DNA of 48,358 nt. It comes from Clostridium sp. LS (GTDB lineage Bacteria; Bacillota; Clostridia; Clostridiales; Clostridiaceae). Shown piece by piece: positions 44,226-48,358 of the stretch (position 1 is the stretch's first letter; every line of letters starts with the position of its first letter). The notes under the pieces were generated by a model. It worked only from the letters and a program-made list of their open reading frames with translations. It ran no database searches and was not told the origin of the DNA. Position numbers and translations under genes: made by a program. Location: contig NZ_AUUU01000015.1 of assembly GCF_002760435.1 (NCBI RefSeq), positions 1 through 48,358 on the forward strand, read 5' to 3'.

Positions 44226-47200
44226 TTAGGACTGAACAGCTCCATCTTGTCCGAAATTATATACTTTATCATCTACATACATAGATTGATTAACTACCAT
44301 TTGTCCATTTGGAGTGAAATAATACCACTTACCGTTTAAGTATAACCATCCCTTATGCATTATTCCATTTTGACCTAAGTAATACCATGTATTATTTAGG
44401 TTTATCCAACCCTTTTTCATTTCTCCAGTAGCTGGATCTAAGTAGTATGCTTGTCCTGTTTTATCATCAACTTTCCAGCCTGAAGCTTTGTAACCTAAAT
44501 TATTTAAATAATAATACTTTCCTCCAGTTGATATCCAAGCATCTTTAACTTGTCTACCCTTTTTATCGAAATAAACAGGCTTGCCGTTTACTGTACCCCA
44601 TTCATCATATTTTGATAAATCTACCCAACAATCATTATATTCATCGTAGAATTGATCATTATCATATTTGTCACCATTGTCATTATTATCCCAATCAGAT
44701 GCATCTACTCTATTTACTTCTAAAGTATAAGTCTTATTTTCAGTACCATCTTCTGATGTAACTTCTATTTGAATATCAGTCTTTTGTGTGCCTTTAAGAC
44801 TTACAGTAATTGGAGTACTTGTATAAACTTCTCCGTTTACAGTAACTGTTGCTTTAGAGTCCTCTGATACTGGGGTTATTTTAATGCTATTTACATTTTG
44901 GTCTACACGTACCTTAGTAACGTCTGCCTTAGGGTCAAAAGTATAATCTCCTGTGCTAAGAATTACATTCTTTAAATTAACATTGCTGCCTTTAGTATTG
45001 TTTTTGATTGTTACTGTATAAGTTTTAGTGGTAACTCCATCTTGTGCGGTAACTACTATCTTAAGAGTTGTCTTACCAGTGCTGCTTAAAGTAATATCAC
45101 TTGCCTCACCTGAAACAAAATCATAAGATTCATCACTTCCAGCAATAGCTCCAGTAATAGACTTAACAGTAGAGTCTTGAGGTACTACAGTTATTTTTTC
45201 AGTTGTATCTTCTTTATTTACAGTAACTGTATAATCATACGTATCGCTTGAGAATCCTTTATTTCCATTACTATCTTCTAAAGTATAACCTGTTATTTTC
45301 AAAGAATTTAATGAAGCCTCATTTGAATCCTGACTTGGTGTTGGAGTTTCTGTATAGTTACTTGGTAAATAGAATACGTATTTATCTCCTAATGGTTCGC
45401 TAGTATATACTACTCCACCTGAGGTTGTTGACTTAGCTGTGTCAATATCATCATAGTATGCTTGAACCACCATTTTTTGAGACTTATTTAATGCAATATC
45501 AAGGCTAGTTTGTCTCAAGTTATTGCTATCCATTGTATTCTTAACAGAAGCATCTGCTTCTACTAAATTAGTGCTATTAACACCATCTGCAAGCCAAACT
45601 CTTATATATTCATTTTTATTGCTTCTTGCTCCAGTGAAAGCTACATTTACTACATCTGGATCTTTAGTATATAAGTCGTAAGTACGTCTATCTGTAGTAA
45701 ATTTACTAATAATATTTTCTTTTACACCTGGTTGAGTTAAATAAGTTCCATCATCAACATCGCCATCAAAAGCTAAATCCATGCTGAACGAACTACCTGA
45801 CAACTTATTAACTGCTAATTGGTACCTAGCTAATAATTTCGAAGAATCTGTTACATTTCCATTTTGTCCTGGATATACATCGACTTGTATAGTATTTTGA
45901 GATCCAGCCATAAAATCAATATACTGCTTTCCATTTTTAAGTTGAGATTTTGCAACTCTTGTTGATCCAGTAGAATCCACATAATTGTTGGTCACTATAT
46001 ATGCCACGTTATCTTGTTGTTTATTCTTAGTAAGGATAGGATCTATACTTATTAGTCTTGCTCTTGGATCTATATAGATATTTCCACTAAATATCTTAAA
46101 TCCACTAGTATCAGTTGTAACATCAAATTTTTTTCCTATATAAGCTAATACACTTGTATCATCATTATAATCAGCTTTTGTTATTCCTGCGTCATACAAA
46201 CTATAGTCAGAATCTGAATTTAAATTATTGTACTTAATTTCTATAGAATAAACTTTTTGAATATTATCTTGAGTATTCCCCAATTTAACAACAATTAAAT
46301 CCGATTTCCCCAATCTTTCTAAGCTACCATTTAATGTATGACCATCAATTTGATATTCTGTACCTTCTGTCGCTGGTTTTCCGTTTTTATATACCTTTGC
46401 ACCTGTTAATACCATTTGAGAACCAAACATCATGCTATACTTCAAAGTTGAAGTAGAGTCAGGTACATCGAAATTATATCGTAGTGGCATGCTTTTATCA
46501 GGTGCTGTAACAGTTGAATATAAAAATGGTACTGTATTGTTTTGACTTAATTTAGTATCTAGAACTTGCCCTGTGTTAGGGTCAAAAACTGTTGAATCAC
46601 CTACGTACGCATTAAAGATCATTTTATCTATTTTACCAACAACATATTGAGTTCCATGCTCGATTGTAATGTCATCATTGTCATATACTGTATCAACAGG
46701 ACTTTGAATAACTGCACTTTCAGGTGTATCCTTTGTATGATCCGTAGGATCAGTATATGCTGGTGTATATTTTACATCCACTGTAGTTATTGTTATCTTA
46801 TATTCTATCTTGTTAACACCAAATGGCAGGTTACTTATTACTACACCTGTTCTGTTTGAACTCGAACTACTTGGATTACTATATGTAGTAACATCTATTC
46901 CCATTTGATCATGTAAAATACCATATCCATCAGAAGTATCCCATCTTGTTCCGTTTATTGATACTATTTCAACTTTTTTTGCTGTAATACCACTTGTAGC
47001 TGTATTATTTAACATAGCATTATCATAAAGTGTGTCAGACGTTACTATATCACTAGCATTAAGTGTTATTGCAAATTTATTTGTTACATTTGCAGTGGAA
47101 TAAATTATTTCATTCCCATCTGTTCTAGACGTAAGCGTTGTTCCATCTGCACTTACTTGTATTGTTTTAGCATCCGTGCCTATAGTTGCTGCATTAGCTA

Positions 47201-47288
47201 CTTGGCCAATAAAACTAGCAGGAAAAAATGATGTAATACTTGTAAATGCTATTAATAATGCTAAAAACCTGTTTTTCAACTTTTCCAT
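44226..47288 (-). CDS. Secreted surface protein with cadherin-like domains and choline/cell-wall-binding repeats
   Basis: A 1020-residue protein. The signal peptide MEKLKNRFLALLIAFTSITS ends with cleavage near QVANAA (about residue 34). A large region of about 600 residues without a recognised family follows. Two cadherin-like beta-sandwich domains come next (about 655-760, with SLNSLKITGYTL and TKTYTVTIKN; about 765-860, with VNLKNVILSTGDYTF and NKTYTLEVNR). About six C-terminal repeats of the choline-binding/CW_binding type (about 890-1020) read WKVDDKTGQAYYL, GWINLNNTWYYL and GWLYLNGKWYYFTPNGQM. Such repeats bind choline on teichoic acids through stacked Trp/Tyr residues. The lic-type genes next door could supply the choline. 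AGGAGG lies before the ATG. The function of the large N-terminal part is unknown. Confidence 0.85.
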   Translation of the reverse strand: MEKLKNRFLALLIAFTSITSFFPASFIGQVANAATIGTDAKTIQVSADGTTLTSRTDGNEIIYSTANVTNKFAITLNASDIVTSDTLYDNAMLNNTATSGITAKKVEIVSINGTRWDTSDGYGILHDQMGIDVTTYSNPSSSSSNRTGVVISNLPFGVNKIEYKITITTVDVKYTPAYTDPTDHTKDTPESAVIQSPVDTVYDNDDITIEHGTQYVVGKIDKMIFNAYVGDSTVFDPNTGQVLDTKLSQNNTVPFLYSTVTAPDKSMPLRYNFDVPDSTSTLKYSMMFGSQMVLTGAKVYKNGKPATEGTEYQIDGHTLNGSLERLGKSDLIVVKLGNTQDNIQKVYSIEIKYNNLNSDSDYSLYDAGITKADYNDDTSVLAYIGKKFDVTTDTSGFKIFSGNIYIDPRARLISIDPILTKNKQQDNVAYIVTNNYVDSTGSTRVAKSQLKNGKQYIDFMAGSQNTIQVDVYPGQNGNVTDSSKLLARYQLAVNKLSGSSFSMDLAFDGDVDDGTYLTQPGVKENIISKFTTDRRTYDLYTKDPDVVNVAFTGARSNKNEYIRVWLADGVNSTNLVEADASVKNTMDSNNLRQTSLDIALNKSQKMVVQAYYDDIDTAKSTTSGGVVYTSEPLGDKYVFYLPSNYTETPTPSQDSNEASLNSLKITGYTLEDSNGNKGFSSDTYDYTVTVNKEDTTEKITVVPQDSTVKSITGAIAGSDESYDFVSGEASDITLSSTGKTTLKIVVTAQDGVTTKTYTVTIKNNTKGSNVNLKNVILSTGDYTFDPKADVTKVRVDQNVNSIKITPVSEDSKATVTVNGEVYTSTPITVSLKGTQKTDIQIEVTSEDGTENKTYTLEVNRVDASDWDNNDNGDKYDNDQFYDEYNDCWVDLSKYDEWGTVNGKPVYFDKKGRQVKDAWISTGGKYYYLNNLGYKASGWKVDDKTGQAYYLDPATGEMKKGWINLNNTWYYLGQNGIMHKGWLYLNGKWYYFTPNGQMVVNQSMYVDDKVYNFGQDGAVQS

Positions 47289-47843
47289 TATTGTCGTCCT
47301 CCTATATTGTAAAATTAAACCTTAAATTAAAAAAACGGTCATTTTGTTATTTATATTATCATATCAATCTATTATCATATTAGCTCTGCATACTTTTACT
47401 CTTACTGGTATTCTTGAGTCAATAGGTGCTTAATATAAAAGTGCAAACCACCAAATATATGACATAACTGCTTTGTAAGAATTTTATGTACCTCTTTGAG
47501 AATAATTTAATAAATTAATATGCTGTAATAATTTTCACTAAGTTAATGATTAAGTTTATATATACCACATTTTAAATATCGAACCATTTATTTTTATCTT
47601 TAGACATTTAAATACATTATGTAAATTTATTGTTCACATTTCCAAATATCAATCCATCTACTTAATAGTTAATTTTCCTCCATCCTCCTTATTATGATTC
47701 TAAAACCAAAAACCTCCCATAATATAATACAACAATTAAATATTATGGAAGGCCCTTTTATCCTACATTCTATTAAATTTTCACTTTATTCTTTATAATA
47801 TTTTTGTTCTATAAATACATACCAATTTAACTATTTATAGATT
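47289..47843. other. Intergenic region upstream of the choline-binding protein gene
   Basis: A 555-bp AT-rich gap. It contains the terminator of the zinc-ribbon gene (47713-47752) and, on the minus strand near 47355-47385, two copies of ATATGATAATA spaced 16 bp apart that may belong to the promoter. No riboswitch motif or extra gene was recognised in the rest. Confidence 0.4.
47706..47752 (-). terminator. Terminator of the zinc-ribbon membrane protein gene
   Basis: CCTTCCATAATAT and ATATTATGGGAGG (minus strand) form a 13-bp stem with one mismatch, followed by TTTTTGGTTTT. It lies 92 bp after the stop. Confidence 0.8.
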
Positions 47844-48242
47844 TTATGATTTTCCTTTAAATGAGTTTTTACACTTTGGACATGTTACGGAAATTTTCCC
47901 TTGATTTCTTGGTACTCGTAGTTTTTGTTTGCAATTTGGACATGTAAAGTACTTATGAGTTTTTAAATCTTTTGTTCTGTTTAATTTACGATTAAACCAA
48001 GACATTATCGAATTTCTCATTCTTAAATATTTATAATTTTCCTGCTGCCTCCTATATATATTTCTAGAAAAAATCCTATAGATACACAAAATCATAGGAA
48101 TATATGCAATAAATATTAAACTAGATAAGAACCTTGGTAAAAAGTTTACTACCAGCAATAAAATAAAAGATAATGCAACCAATGCTCTTGATAAATTGTC
48201 CCCACCATATCTTCCATACATAAATTTTCTTAACCAATTCAT
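47844..48242 (-). CDS. Small membrane protein with C-terminal zinc ribbon
   Basis: A 132-residue protein. Two hydrophobic segments lie at about residues 17-35 and 38-56 (ALVALSFILLLVVNFL and SLIFIAYIPMILCIY). A basic stretch follows, then a zinc ribbon with CPNCKQKLRVPRNQGKISVTCPKC (about 102-125), where two CPxC knuckles lie 16 residues apart. The arrangement suggests a membrane-anchored cytoplasmic metal-binding domain, but no function can be named. AATGAGGTGGCAGA precedes the ATG. It has its own terminator and shows no operon link to its neighbours. Similar small proteins seem common in clostridia. Confidence 0.75.
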   Translation of the reverse strand: MNWLRKFMYGRYGGDNLSRALVALSFILLLVVNFLPRFLSSLIFIAYIPMILCIYRIFSRNIYRRQQENYKYLRMRNSIMSWFNRKLNRTKDLKTHKYFTCPNCKQKLRVPRNQGKISVTCPKCKNSFKGKS

Positions 48243-48358
48243 TCTGCCACCTCATTGTTTTAATATAAATATCTTATATGAGTTCTAACCAATCTAGATA
48301 TTAGGCACATGAAAGAAAATAACAAGTCCAAAATGCCATGATTATTTTTCATCAGACA

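Noticed and set aside
47289..47700. Cyclic di-GMP riboswitch upstream of the surface protein
   Set aside because: Suggested by the nearby GGDEF gene, but no GEMM-I or type II core sequence could be found in the leader.

Overview
The window reads as a chromosomal stretch of a low-GC, saccharolytic Clostridium (sensu stricto). It has very AT-rich intergenic DNA, strong AGGAGG/GGGGGA ribosome sites, YesM/YesN and LplABC-type systems, and xylanases and choline-type wall-binding repeats typical of solventogenic clostridia. The species cannot be fixed from the sequence alone. Nearly every gene is on the minus strand; the exception is a TetR/flavodoxin-like pair near 40 kb. No rRNA, tRNA, CRISPR array, prophage or intact insertion sequence was seen.

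Region 1 (1-6.1 kb) is a LacI-controlled sugar or sugar-acid operon: MFS permease, LacI regulator, TIM-barrel sugar isomerase, PfkB-type kinase, 3-hexulose-6-phosphate synthase (HPS), 6-phospho-3-hexuloisomerase (PHI) and the start of a transaldolase. Two promoters, one before the permease and one before lacI, share a 21-bp block containing GTTAACCGGTT; one has a perfect 18-bp palindrome plus an overlapping catabolite-repression (cre) site. Region 2 (6.1-10.4 kb) holds a Cof-type HAD phosphatase and a GH4/GH1 phospho-beta-glucosidase pair separated by palindromic ~115-bp repeats.

Region 3 (10.5-32 kb) is a large xylan utilisation locus. Outside the cell act a secreted GH11 xylanase and a secreted GH10 xylanase with two CBM9-like modules. 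Import is by a lipoprotein plus two ABC permeases. Inside the cell act GH67 alpha-glucuronidase, GH8 reducing-end exo-oligoxylanase, two GH43 enzymes, a GH39 xylosidase (frameshifted here) and a CE4 deacetylase. A YesM/YesN two-component system lies within the locus. A SUMF1-domain lipoprotein lies downstream. A Cache chemoreceptor and a Cache-HAMP-PAS-GGDEF diguanylate cyclase follow (32-36.1 kb).

Region 4 (36.4-47.3 kb) looks like a phosphocholine (lic) locus: LicB-like choline permease, TacF/Wzx-like flippase, LicC-like cytidylyltransferase, and a fusion of winged HTH, nucleotidyltransferase and LicA-like choline kinase. Next to it is a large secreted protein ending in choline-binding-type wall repeats. 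The fusion gene and licB each have a GTTC-N7-GAAC site just downstream of the predicted -10, which suggests that the fusion protein represses its own promoter and licB through its HTH. A small zinc-ribbon membrane protein closes the window.

The most novel points are the proposed self-regulating HTH/NTase/choline-kinase fusion and its operator, the HPS/PHI/transaldolase operon with no visible methylotrophic context, the palindromic repeat family (one copy supplies the end of a coding sequence), and the GH39 frameshift.
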